Source: Alligator mississippiensis
Taxonomy: Eukaryota > Chordata > Crocodylia > Alligatoridae
Assembly (NCBI RefSeq): GCF_030867095.1
Contig: NC_081824.1
Span: forward strand, 349,592,203 to 349,656,202
Reading direction: 5' to 3'
Length of the DNA: 64,000 nucleotides
Below the pieces are notes generated by a model. That model saw only the letters and a program-made list of their open reading frames with translations. It was not told the origin of the DNA and did not search any database. Both the position numbers and the translations under genes were made by a program. Shown here in pieces: positions 13,401-25,400 of the stretch. Numbering within the stretch: the first letter of the stretch is position 1; each line of letters opens with the position of its first letter.

Positions 13401-16400
13401 ATGGTGCCAGGGCAAATGGCATTGGAATAGCACAGTAAAGACCATTTTGAAGCAGTGTCTGCTCTGCTGCTTGGGATATTGGCACTTTGATAACCCTCTT
13501 TTAAAGAAGAAAACACTCTTCCTTCTTCTGAAGAGCTGACTGAAAAGAAGGAGCTCCCAGAGATGGGGTGTTGCGGGTCACCAGGGAAGCCAGGGACTGA
13601 GAAGAGCCAGGGTCTCAAAGTCAGAGGCCTGCCCCTTGTGAAACCAGGCTAAGGCTGGCTGCAGGGGCTTCTTTCAAGAGAGGGAAACCAAGTAAGGCTG
13701 TTTTTTGGCAAATGCTGGAGGAAGACCTTCCCCTTAACCCCCCCTCCCCACCTTGTGTGGACTTGTAGCACCCCTGAAAGCATCTTAAGGCACCCGGGTT
13801 GTTGTGGCTGAGAGTCACACTTCATAAAACTGGACAACTTACAAGTTTCACCAGCAGAAACTGAAGCTGAGGACACAACAAAATGAATTGTTTAGAGTCT
13901 AATGCAGAACTGGATATGTTTAACAGATTTCTAGAATACAGTGACCGCACAGCTTATTCATAGAAGTAGGGTCGGAAGGGACCTTGTAGATCATCAAGTC
14001 TGACCCCCTGCCCTGGGCAGGAGAGAAAACTGGGCTCAGATGACCCCAGCCAGGTAGACATCAGGCCTTCTCTTAAAGACCCCCAGGGTAGAAGCCATCA
14101 CCACTTGCCTTCGAAGTTAGTTCCAGATCCTAGCTGCCCTGACTGTGAAGTAGTGCCTTCAGATGTCTAATCTAAACCTACTGACAATTTGTGGCCATTA
14201 TTCCTTGTTACCCTGGGGGGCGCTAGGGGCAACAGGGTCTCTCCCAAACCCTGCTGGTCCCCCCTGGTGAGTTTATAGACAGCCACTAGGTCCCCCCTCA
14301 GACTTCTCTTGTGAAGGCTGAACAGGTTAAGGTCCCGTAGCCTCTCTTCGTAGGGTCTGCCCTGCTGTCCCCAGATCATGCGGGTGGCCCTCCTCTGGAC
14401 CCTCTCAATGCTGTCCACATCCCTCCTGAAGTGCGACGCCCAGAACTGAACACACTACTCCAGCTGTGGGCTGACCAGTGTCGCATAGAGGGGGAGGATC
14501 ACCTCCTTGGCCCTGTTTGAGATGCATGTGTGGATGCACGACAAGGTACAGTTAGCCCTACTGACCATGACCTCGCATTGTCTGCCCATGTTCGTCTTGG
14601 AATCAGTAATGACTCCAAGATCTCTTTTTGTCACCATGCTCTCAAGAAGGGAGTTTCCTAGCTTATAAGTGTGCTGCTGGTTCCCACTGCCCAAGTGCAG
14701 CACCCTGTACTTGCCAGTGTTGAAACCCATCCTATTTCTGTTAGCCCACCCCTGTAACCTGTCCAGGTCCTGCTATAATGTGTCCTTCCATAGTCCTAGT
14801 TCATTTTTTGTGGTTATAAAAAGAAAAAGTGCATGTACATGCTATATTAAGGGAACTATGTTCCAGGGTAGTGCACCCAAGTGTGCCAGAGTAATGCATA
14901 CACACAGGATTTGAAGTATGAAATCTTAAGTTGCATGTTGATGTGTGTGGTCATAGGACTTCTCCCTCCACTGGATAGAGCTCACTGAACAAAAGGGTTT
15001 TTTGTTGGTTTGTTTTATGCCGTGTTTTTATAACTTTAAGCTTCATATGCAGCCCTATGCTTTGTTCACTGAATACCACTCGAACCAGTTCTGACTACAG
15101 AATATCTTCTTAGGTTCTTCTTGGATGACAGTCTCTCTAATAATGCAGTGCTCCAGTCATTAATGAATTTTTCCTCATTAGAGTGGTGTTATCCCTAGTC
15201 TAAAGATGGGTCAAGGGAGGCACAGAATAACCAGAATAAAAAATCTGCCAACTTTTTGGTGTTTGGAATTTTAATTTTTTTTTTTTAAATAGTATGGAGG
15301 TTAAAAACACTGCTTACATCAGCTTCTTGAGAAAATGTAATAACTCAGCCCTCAGGTCTCAAATTGGAAACCTGCTTGTAAAATGTTTAGCTAGATCTTA
15401 CAAGTACTTGTGACTTACTTGCACACTGTTAATGAGGGTTGATCTTGAGGATATCATCCACAAGCTCATACCTACCTGCTGACTGATTATATCGCACCTC
15501 GCTGAATTGACCCACTGTAGCAGTTGAGCCCGAATCATTTTGTTCTTTATTTTCTTTTTAGGAATAATATTGTGAATATTGAACTGTTCTTATATGTCCT
15601 AATATTTAGCATCTGTCTAGTACATAGTAATTTTGGTATAATGCATATTACTCATTGTTTTAGCAATTACAAGACTGTTAAATGTATACTTTTTTGGTAT
15701 AAAACACATGCTTTACTTTAAATTCTTGACACTTTTTTTATAGCCTTCTCAAGTTGCAGAATATGAACAGGAGGAACGTATAGCATCTGCTATGCTCGCT
15801 GCAGTTGATGGAAGAACTGAAGATGCCTTGCTAGCATTTGAAAATATTAAGAATGTTGTTTCATACTGGAATCTTGCACTAGTAAGTGTATAAATCTTTT
15901 TTTTTTCTTTTTAAACTTTTGGGGTGTTTAAAACTATATGCTAAGTCTTACTCTGTTGGCTAGATATTCCAAAGAAAGGCTGAGGAGATTGAGAGTGATG
16001 CACTCTCACCAGAAGAACAAGAAGAATGCAAAAATCACTTGCGAAAGAGTAGAGACTATCTAATGAAGATCATTGATGAAAGTTTTACAGACATTTCAGT
16101 AATTGAGAAGGTATGCATGTTGGGCTTATTCAAGATCTGCTTGTTAATGTGATCAGAATCTTGATCTCAAACACTTTTTTTTATGAGTAAGAGTGTTTAG
16201 TGTGTCACATCTTTATGTTGAAGACTAACCAATTAAAAAGAATTCCCCCTAGCTTGTCTTGAAAGTGTAGGGGACATTCAGCATAATGTTCTCTTCTGAA
16301 ATACTGCTGTACGCCTTCATGCTTTTTTTGTAAATGTGAAGTACTGTAGTCAAAATTCTGAAATTGAACTGAAATGAGAGAACTTTGGAGGGTGTGAGGT

Positions 16401-19400
16401 TGTCAGGGTTGGAGCACAGATTTGATTATTAATTTTCTGTATAGCTTAACCTGAATATCTGTTTGTAAATAATTGTAAATGTGGCTGATTTAATCAGGAA
16501 AAGACGTTTTAATATTGTGTATTGTTAAATGGGTTAATGACTTGTTAGGGCCACTTTGTTCTCCCGAAGTTCAAGCATTTTACCCTAAGGATAGTGATTT
16601 GTATACAGGTTTCCCTCAATTTATGTCGGTTCCGTATATGCAAACTCGGTCTTATGTAATGACCCTTTTTATACCCCAGATTTGTTATACTCAAGGTAAA
16701 TTCAATCGTATGCAATCGGCTCCAGGGCTCTGCTTGTCCCCACTCACCCCAGCCCCTGGGTTGTGCTGTGTCATGGTGCAGGCAGGTGGTGTCAGCTGCT
16801 TCCAGGGCCGCTGCAGCAGGGGTTGGAGTGATGGGGAGAAGCGGAGGCCCGGGATGCGACAAGGTAAGTCTATAGGGAAAGGTGTGGGGGGTGGGGCACA
16901 GTGCAGCCTATTGGCCGCTTCCAGGGTTGCAGCAGGGAGCAAAGCAGAGGGAACTGTGAGTGGGTGTGGGACAGTGGTGGGGCATGGCTCTTGCTCCTAT
17001 GCGCACCCTAGAGGGCTGCGCCAGACTCTTTCCGGGGGGCACATGCCCCTGGATCTGTGCGCAGGAGGAGAGCAGGCTTCCATTGCAGTTTGGGACTGGC
17101 AGCAGCACTAGGCTCTTTCTGGTGCTCAATGGCAGTGCTGGGAGAGCAGGGTCGGCGGCAAATTTTGGGGTGACAGCAGCCCTTCCCCCATTGCAGTGGC
17201 CCACCCCGAGTGCTGGGAAGAGCCGGGTGCTACCTGCAGCGGCAGCTTGCTCTCCTCCCACACGTAGATCCAGGGGCACCTGCCTCCTGAGAAGAGCCCA
17301 GCCTAGCCCAGCCCGCAGCCATCCTGGGGTGTATATAGCAACAAGAGCTGTGCTCCCCTGTCCCGCACCCTGCGCCCATTCAGTTTCCTCCTTTTTGCTC
17401 CCTGCTGCAGTCCCAGGAGCAGCCCACCCCTTCCCCCTGCCCCTTTCCTAGTCCCAGCCTTGCTCCTTCCCTCCCCTCACTGCTGTGGGAACGTATCCCT
17501 ATTTCTTACACTGTAAATTGGGTTCCCTTTATGCAAATTTGATTTATGTGCAGTTTTCCAGGAATGCATGTATCGCATAAATTGAGGGAAACCTGCACTT
17601 GAACCCTTTATATCAGATTGTGCAAGAAAAATGAACTTGTTTCATGTAAATAATGGTAGTGAATAACAAAAGTATTCTGGAAAATTCTGTGAAGGATTAT
17701 GAGGCCTTAACAAAGTAGTGTCCAAGTTTGCTTTATTAGAAACATTGATCCAAACCTTAATTTTTTTCAGACAGGAATGCAGTAATGTTTGAGGGGAAGC
17801 ATCTTACCATAAAACACCACTTGCTGGCTAGTACATTATATACCACTAGTACAATAGATTCGAGGAAACATATCCTGAATTAATAAAGAAAACTTAAAGG
17901 CATAACTTATTCCTGAAATTCTTTCCTAGTTACCAGTGTCAATAGAAACTGTGAAGGAGACGCTGGATACAGTAATTCATGAACTTGGGGATTATGGTGA
18001 AGAAGGAAGCCCAGTCTTCAAGAATGATCTGTCTCAAGTTGCAGCTGCAGAAGTAAAACACTCTACTCCCTCACCAACAAAATTTACTTTATCACCAAGT
18101 AAAAGCTACAAGGTATATCAAAGAGTAAAAGTTTTTTCCTAAAGAGTATGCACGTCTAAAGAAAAGAAAATGATGATTCAATATTTCCTCTTCTAGTTCT
18201 CTCCAAAGACTCCCCCTCGCTGGGCAGAAGATCAGAAATCCTTGCTTCAGATGATCTGTCAGCAAGTAGAAGCCCTTAAGGTATATATGGCATTTGGAAC
18301 ATATCTAAGTCTGTTTAGTGAAGAAGAGTTTTTCTAGCAATGTGTATATTTGTAAAAATCAACATTGGATGGTGAAGTTTTGGCTTAAAACTTCACCAGT
18401 GTGGTGGGACCTCTGTTTTAGTTTTATGTAATTTGTCTAAATCTCAAAACCACTATGGTGGGGAAAGTGTCATTTAACTAAAAATCTTTCTTAAGAACCT
18501 GTAAGACTAGTGCTTAAGTCAGTATAGACATCTGTTAGAAAACTATGGACAACATGACCAATACTTAATAAGGAAAAAGCTTTTTAGGCTTTTCTGTAAG
18601 AAGACTTTCTCTGATGCTCAGAAAGGGGGAAGAGAGAGAAACATCTTAAGTTAAATGGTTAAAGGGACAGAACAAAAACACTAGATAAGTACAAAATACA
18701 TGTATACCTATTGAATGGCCTATCTAGTAGAAACATGGATAAAAATGGTCATGACTTCTGTAACCTAGTCAGTGTTAGGCATTTCGTTCACTTGTCTTGT
18801 GTCTTCCATTCAACAGTGCAGTTAGAATGCTTTTCTTTCATAGGCCTCTTTTCCCGGCCTACTCAGTGGTGCCTAATTCTCATTATGATGGCTTTCTTCC
18901 ATGTCTCAAACGCTAGTAACCAATGTTACTGACCTGACGGAAAATTATCCTTATTTGTTTTTCTGTATTTCATATGAAGCCTTATGAGATCATACTTGTT
19001 AGCCAAACAGTTGTTTTTCTGTTTGAATTTGGGTGGGGTGTGGGTACTGGCAGGCATAAGGAAGGTAGTTCTTAATCCAGGAGTGAAGTGTTTTAGTTAT
19101 ACATTGATTAAACTTTTTTCATTCTGGGTTGTTGGTTTTGGGGTTTGTTTGGGTTTTTTTGCCAGAGCACCACAGCATCAATCTTTTTTAAAGCTTACCG
19201 CTTTGGAGCAGAACCCACATAGCCTATGTCTTCATGTCCCTAGCTTTTTTGTGTTACTCTTTTTATTAGAATCCATTGATAGCATAACAACGTTAGTTTG
19301 TTTCTGGAAGGTTCATTTAGTACTAGTTATACTGAAACAAACTGTGTCTTCTTACTTTGTCCCTTGAAGAATAGCACCTCTGATTCTACCAAAATTGTAG

Positions 19401-22400
19401 ATTCGGAGTTCTCAGTCTCTGACCTTACTGGGAACCAGGTTAATTGAATTTGCAAAAGAGGAGCTGAAAGTCTACAACTACACTGTGAGCCATGTGCCTG
19501 ACTGCAACTGTGTTGGCTGTGCCAATAAAAATGAGGAAATTCTGACACTTGTTTCAGCCAGTATGTACCATCCAAGGTCAGGTGCACTAAAGGCGGCTCT
19601 GGCACCTGCTGAGGCAAGGTTTCTCTGAACATCCTGATGAGTATGACTTGCTGCTTGTCTTCATCTACCCATTAGGAGAGACCCAAACCTTTGCTCTCCA
19701 AGGAACAGAGCAGTACGCTAGTATTGCCTGTCCTTGTTTCAGGCTCAGACCTGATCTATGCCATGTCATTCTGTCAGCAAAACTGAAGGCATTCAGACTT
19801 GCAGGTGTCCTCTGATGAAAGAGAACTTCTGCTGCCATTCAGTAGCGATCAAAAGGTAAATGTAGGCAAGTCTGTACCTTCTGCCAGCTTCCATGGCACC
19901 TTCTAACAGCTGTGCCTGCACAAAGTGCGTGTTGTGTCCTGATGACTGCTCATGGTGTGGGCTCATGCAGGTGTGCGCACACTCCAGCTGCCTCTTTGTA
20001 GTGTCTGCTTTCTGTCACCAGAATTCCCATCTACTGGAAAGGAAACTGAGTGCATTGGGGAGAAATAGCTTTTTCTCTTCAGGTTTTCAACAAAACGCAT
20101 GTTCCCTGATGCTCCAAATATGTAACTCCAGTCTGTAGTGACATGCTGATCCATGCTTAAAAAAATTAAGGGCAAATGCTGCTGGTGGTTTATCCTTTGG
20201 TTCCTTTCTATATAGTCTCTCTCTAATAAACTCAGTACACTTCTAATTTGTTCTCTTCAGGACAGGGGTTTGGGTTTTGTGTCTTTTTAACTACAGTGCT
20301 TTGGGATACCCTCCTAATTTCTTGCTGGTATTTGACCAATTGTATGACTTACACTCGTGGTTTTGACTATTGGCTTGGTAGCAGACTGCTTACACCTCAT
20401 GAGATCTTTCTGTATAACTTGCTATGTATAATAATAAAAAAGAAGCTTTTCCAGCCTCAAAACTGAGGCTGGATGGCATGTTAAATAAAGGTAAAACTGT
20501 GTGCCTGAGTGTGCGTGTGTACATATGTGCACTTGCACACACCGGGCTTTGTTCAGGTAAACATTGCCTTGGAGGGGAGAACACCTTGTTTTAATTAAAA
20601 CTGCATAAATACTTCTTTCCTGATAGAATGAGATGCATGAAATGAAACTAAATTCCAGCTCAAACTTGTCATCTCATCGTTGGCCTTCTGAAAGCTATGG
20701 AGCAGATACAATGTCAGATGGCTATCAAGGAGCACAAAACTTTCACGGAGCACCATTAACAGGTAAGCTTCTAAAATTGTTATAGAAGACTTAATTAAAT
20801 AGGGTGAATGAATTCTAAAAATGTCATCTTTTTCAAAGATGGTATGTTTTGGACAGAAGCAAACTAGGATTAAACCATTTTATGTTCTCTTTTAGTTGCC
20901 ACTACTGGCCCATCTGTCTATTACAGCCAGTCACCTGCATATAACTCTCAGTACCTTCTCAGAACAGCTGCCACCAATGTAACACCAACAAAGGTGATGA
21001 TGAATCTCTTAATTTACTCCTGAACTCTTTAGTGAACTATAGTCTCATGCTTCTCACCTGCTATATGTAACATGGATTTTACAGATGAAGCCTGTTAGGT
21101 GTAACTGATACTTACACTTCTGTGTTTATTTTTTAGATTTGGAATATTTGGACTCCCTTGAGTGAGTCCTCTTAGTTGAACTCTCATGGTAGAGGAAGGG
21201 AGTTGTCTAAGACCACTTAAACATTTCAGTTAACCTACTTAGTTGCACTTTTAAGTAGGAATCCAGCCACATGGTCAAGGCAATTTAGGGTATGATGATA
21301 AAGTAAATGAGTGATACAGTTATGCCACATATAATGTTTAACAACATATGATGTGTCACACCTTAAACTGAGAAAGTGGCTGATTTGGGGCTGGCTCATG
21401 ACAGATCTCCACTCTAAGCTGAACATCAGAATCCAGCACACAGCTGTCTCCTACCCAGGTGGGCTCAGGGCAGAACCAGTTCCTGGAACCCCAACACTCC
21501 AGAGGCAGATAGAGAGCATGGTGAGCCCAACATCAGAGACTGTCTCCCTGATTTGGGGAGTTACTGCACCCTGGACCTTTAAAAACTGCATGTGCAGCCT
21601 TGCTGCCCCATGAGATTTTTCTGACATCCTGATGCCTGAAGACCCCAGAATCAAGGAACCTCTCCCTGATCCTGAGATCCCCGTATACCAGGGATATTGG
21701 AAAACAGCTATACGTGTAATTTTTATGGGTTCCAGTGCAACAGGACCAATTCCAGACCCTAATTTGGTCCCTGGCCCCAGCTGACAATTGGCTAATTGCG
21801 AGCACTTGATTTTCAACTTGCTGGTGCGAAGCAAAGTAAGGTGTAGTTGGGATCTAATTGCATGATTTTTAGGATCAGGGTCCTGCCATGCACGTGCGGC
21901 CTAAAGAACAAGAGCTTGTACGTGTCTCTTGAAAAGTTCACGTGCCTACTTAAAGCCTTCTGTTGGGGAACTTTTCTGAAAATAGTTTCTTCTCTGTGAT
22001 GGAGAAAACTTTGAGGGTTCAGTGGAGAAAGAGAAGCAGCATGCAGTATGTTACACAGAACAGCTGTCTAGATTTTCTTGATGTTGTTCAACATTGAAGT
22101 CTGTGTGTATTGAAGAATGGAAACTAAAAATCAACATAATCTCTTCATGGCAGAGACTGTGTTACTTGTGTAGTGCTTGTGATTTGTTTTGTGTTTGTGC
22201 AGGGGGGGGCTTGGCCCCTTGAAGCTACTTTAATACCAAGCAAAAATAATGATTTTTTTCTCTTTCTTTTTAAGGCTCCTGTCTATGGTATGAACAGGCT
22301 TACACCTCAGCAACATATATATGCCTATCAGCAGCCAATGCACACACCACCACTGCAGAACACTTCTGCATGTATGTTTTCCCAAGAAATATATGGCGGT

Positions 22401-25400
22401 CCATTGCGTTTTGATTCTCCTGCTACTGGGCTTCTGTCTCCACGTGGTGGGGATGAGTATTATAATTACAGTGTTCCACAAGCAAGCTCAAATCCACCAT
22501 TACCTGAACCAGGCTATTTCACAAAGCCTTCAATTGCTCCTCCAGCTGCAAAGCCTGCAGAACAAAAAGTGGTAGAATTTGGGAAATCTACCTTTGGGCA
22601 ACCTGTACCAACAGAAGTAACAAAACCCTCTCTGATGGCGCCAGCACATTCCGCTCAGTCAACAACTTTTAAGTTCAACTCTAACTTCAAATCAAATGAT
22701 GGAGACTTCACATTTTCTTCACCTCAAGTTCTAACACAGTCTTCCAACACAACTTTTAATAGTAGTGAAAGCCTGTTGGGTCTTCTGACGTCAGATAAAC
22801 CGTTACAAGACGAGCGGTGTACAGGACAAAAAACAGTTCCGGATCATACACCTAGCCAAAGAAATGTCTTCAGTTTTGGTAATAAAAGTATTTCAGGCAT
22901 CCCATTTACAGAAAACATGGGACAAAACCAACCTAAAAATTCTTTCTTTGGGAAAGGTGACACAGTTGGCTTCCATGAAATGGGAAAACCAGGGTTTGGG
23001 ACCCCAAGTTTAGATCTGGCCAACAAAAGTCATGAAACTGATGGCGGAAGCGTCCATGGAGGTGAAGATGAAGATGATGGTCCTCACTTTGAGCCTGTTG
23101 TGCCACTCCCTGATAAGATAGAAGTAAAGACAGGGGAAGAAGATGAGGAAGAATTCTTTTGCAATAGAGCGAAGCTGTTCCGTTTTGCAGAATCTAAAGA
23201 ATGGAAAGAAAGGGGCATTGGAAACGTGAAAATACTGAGACACAAAATATCTGGCAAATTTCGTCTACTTATGAGACGGGAACAAGTGTTGAAAATCTGT
23301 GCAAATCATTATATAAATACTGACATGAAACTGAAACCAAATGCTGGTTCAGACAAAACATTTGTGTGGCATGCTGTAGATTATGCAGACGAATCGCCAA
23401 AACCTGAACAGCTTGCCATTAGATTCAAAACGCCAGAGGAGGCAATGCTTTTCAAATGCAAATTTGAAGAGGCACAAAATATTTTGAGAACATCTGGAGC
23501 AACCACTCAGCACATTGAAAGTTCCAGACAAACAGTCAATCAAGATATCAAGGAGCCTTGCAAATCTACTCCTGGACCCCTGAACTTTGGATTTCAATTT
23601 AAGAAAGAGGGAATGTGGGAGTGTAATTTCTGCCAGAGGAAAAATAGTACAGCTTCATCCCTGTGTACTGCATGCCAGGCTTCAGTTCCAAATACAGGTA
23701 GTTCCGTAAAAGGACCTGATAGCAAGAGCAGTTTTATATCTATGTTGGATGTATCCACACCATCCTTTTCCTTTGGAAAGGAAATGCCATCTACATATAC
23801 TGCTAGTGGATTGGGCGAACAGTTTACGCCAAGAAAAGATCAGTGGAAGTGTAGATTGTGTTTCACTTGTAATGACGTAACAGCTAAGAACTGTATATCA
23901 TGTAATGGTCCAAATCTGAATAATAAGGAAACATATGTTGTACCAGTAGCTGAAACCGCTGCAGGTTTTATATCTAACACTGAGACCATACAGAATGCAT
24001 TTGGATCAGTTACTGTTAGAAAGGAAGGTCAGTGGGATTGCAGTGTGTGCTCAGTGAAGAATGAAGCAACAGCTGTAAACTGTGTGGCCTGCGAGAACCC
24101 AAATCTGGCTAACATGCAAATGTCTGGTCAGCCCGCTTCCTTTAAATTTGGCCAAGTGGATGTTGAAAAGAGTTCAGAAAATGATCCTGCTTCTGCTTGC
24201 TCCAAAAAGGAGGGTCAGTGGTATTGCATGGTGTGCTTAGTAAGAAATGAAGCAACAACAGTAAATTGTGTGACCTGCAAAGCTCCTCATTCTCAAGATC
24301 TGAAGGTCCCTGCGTCTACTGTTCAGACATCTTCTGAAAGTAAACCCCCTAAAAATGGATTTGGAGGGCTCTTTGCTAAAATGGAAGGACAGTGGGATTG
24401 TCCTGTTTGTTTAGTACGGAATGAAGCCACTTCTGCAACCTGTGTAGCCTGTCAAGCACACAATCCAAATCAGGCTAACATACCAAAGTCTGATCAGCCA
24501 GACTCCTTTAAATTTGGGCAAGTGGATGTTGCAAAGAGATCACAAATTGAGCTTGCTTCTGCTTGCTTCGAAAAGGAGGGTCAGTGGTATTGCAAGGTGT
24601 GCTTAGTAAGAAATGAAGCAACAACAGTAACTTGTGTGGCCTGCAAAGCTTCTCATTCTGAAGGTCTGCTGAAGGTCCCTGCGTCTACTGTTCAGACATC
24701 TTCTGAAAGTAAACCCCCTAAAAATGGATTTGGAGGGCTCTTTGCAAAAATGGAAGGACAGTGGGATTGTTCTGTTTGTTTAGTACGAAATGAAGCCTCT
24801 TCTGCAACCTGTGTAGCCTGTCAAACGCACAATCCAAATCAGGCTAACATACCAAAGTCTGATCAGCCAGACTCCTTTAAATTTGGGCAAGCGGATGTTG
24901 CAAAGAGATCACAAAATGAGCTTGCTTCTGCTTGCTTCGAAAAGGAGGGTCAGTGGTATTGCAAAGTGTGCTTAGTAAGAAATGAAGCAACAACAGTAAC
25001 TTGTGTGGTCTGCAAAGCTCTTCATTCTCAAGGTCTGCTGAAGGTCCCTGCGTCTACTGTTCAGACATCTTCTGAAAGTAAACCCCCTAAGAATGGATTT
25101 GGAGGGCTCTTTGCTAAAATGGAAGGACAGTGGGATTGTTCTGTTTGTTTAGTACGAAATGAAGCCTCTTCTGCAACCTGTGTAGCCTGTCAAGCGCACA
25201 ATCCAAATCAGGTTAACATACCAAAGTCTGATCAGCCAGGCTCCTTTAACTTTGGCCAAGGGGATATTGCAGAGAGTTCACAAAATGAGCTTGCTTCTGC
25301 TTGCTCTGAAAAGGAGGGTCAGTGGTATTGCAAGGTGTGCTTAGTAAGAAATGAAGCGACAACAGTAAATTGTGTGGCCTGCAAAGCTCCTCATTCTCAA

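Noticed and set aside
13150-13900. GC-moderate stretch considered as a possible retroviral LTR
   Set aside because: I see no paired ends, no primer-binding site and no retroviral protein similarity, so no such element is called.
22173-22274. Open frame extending upstream of exon 20
   Set aside because: The conserved protein starts at APVYGMNR after acceptor 'tttttaag' at 22274. The upstream part is intron in frame by chance.
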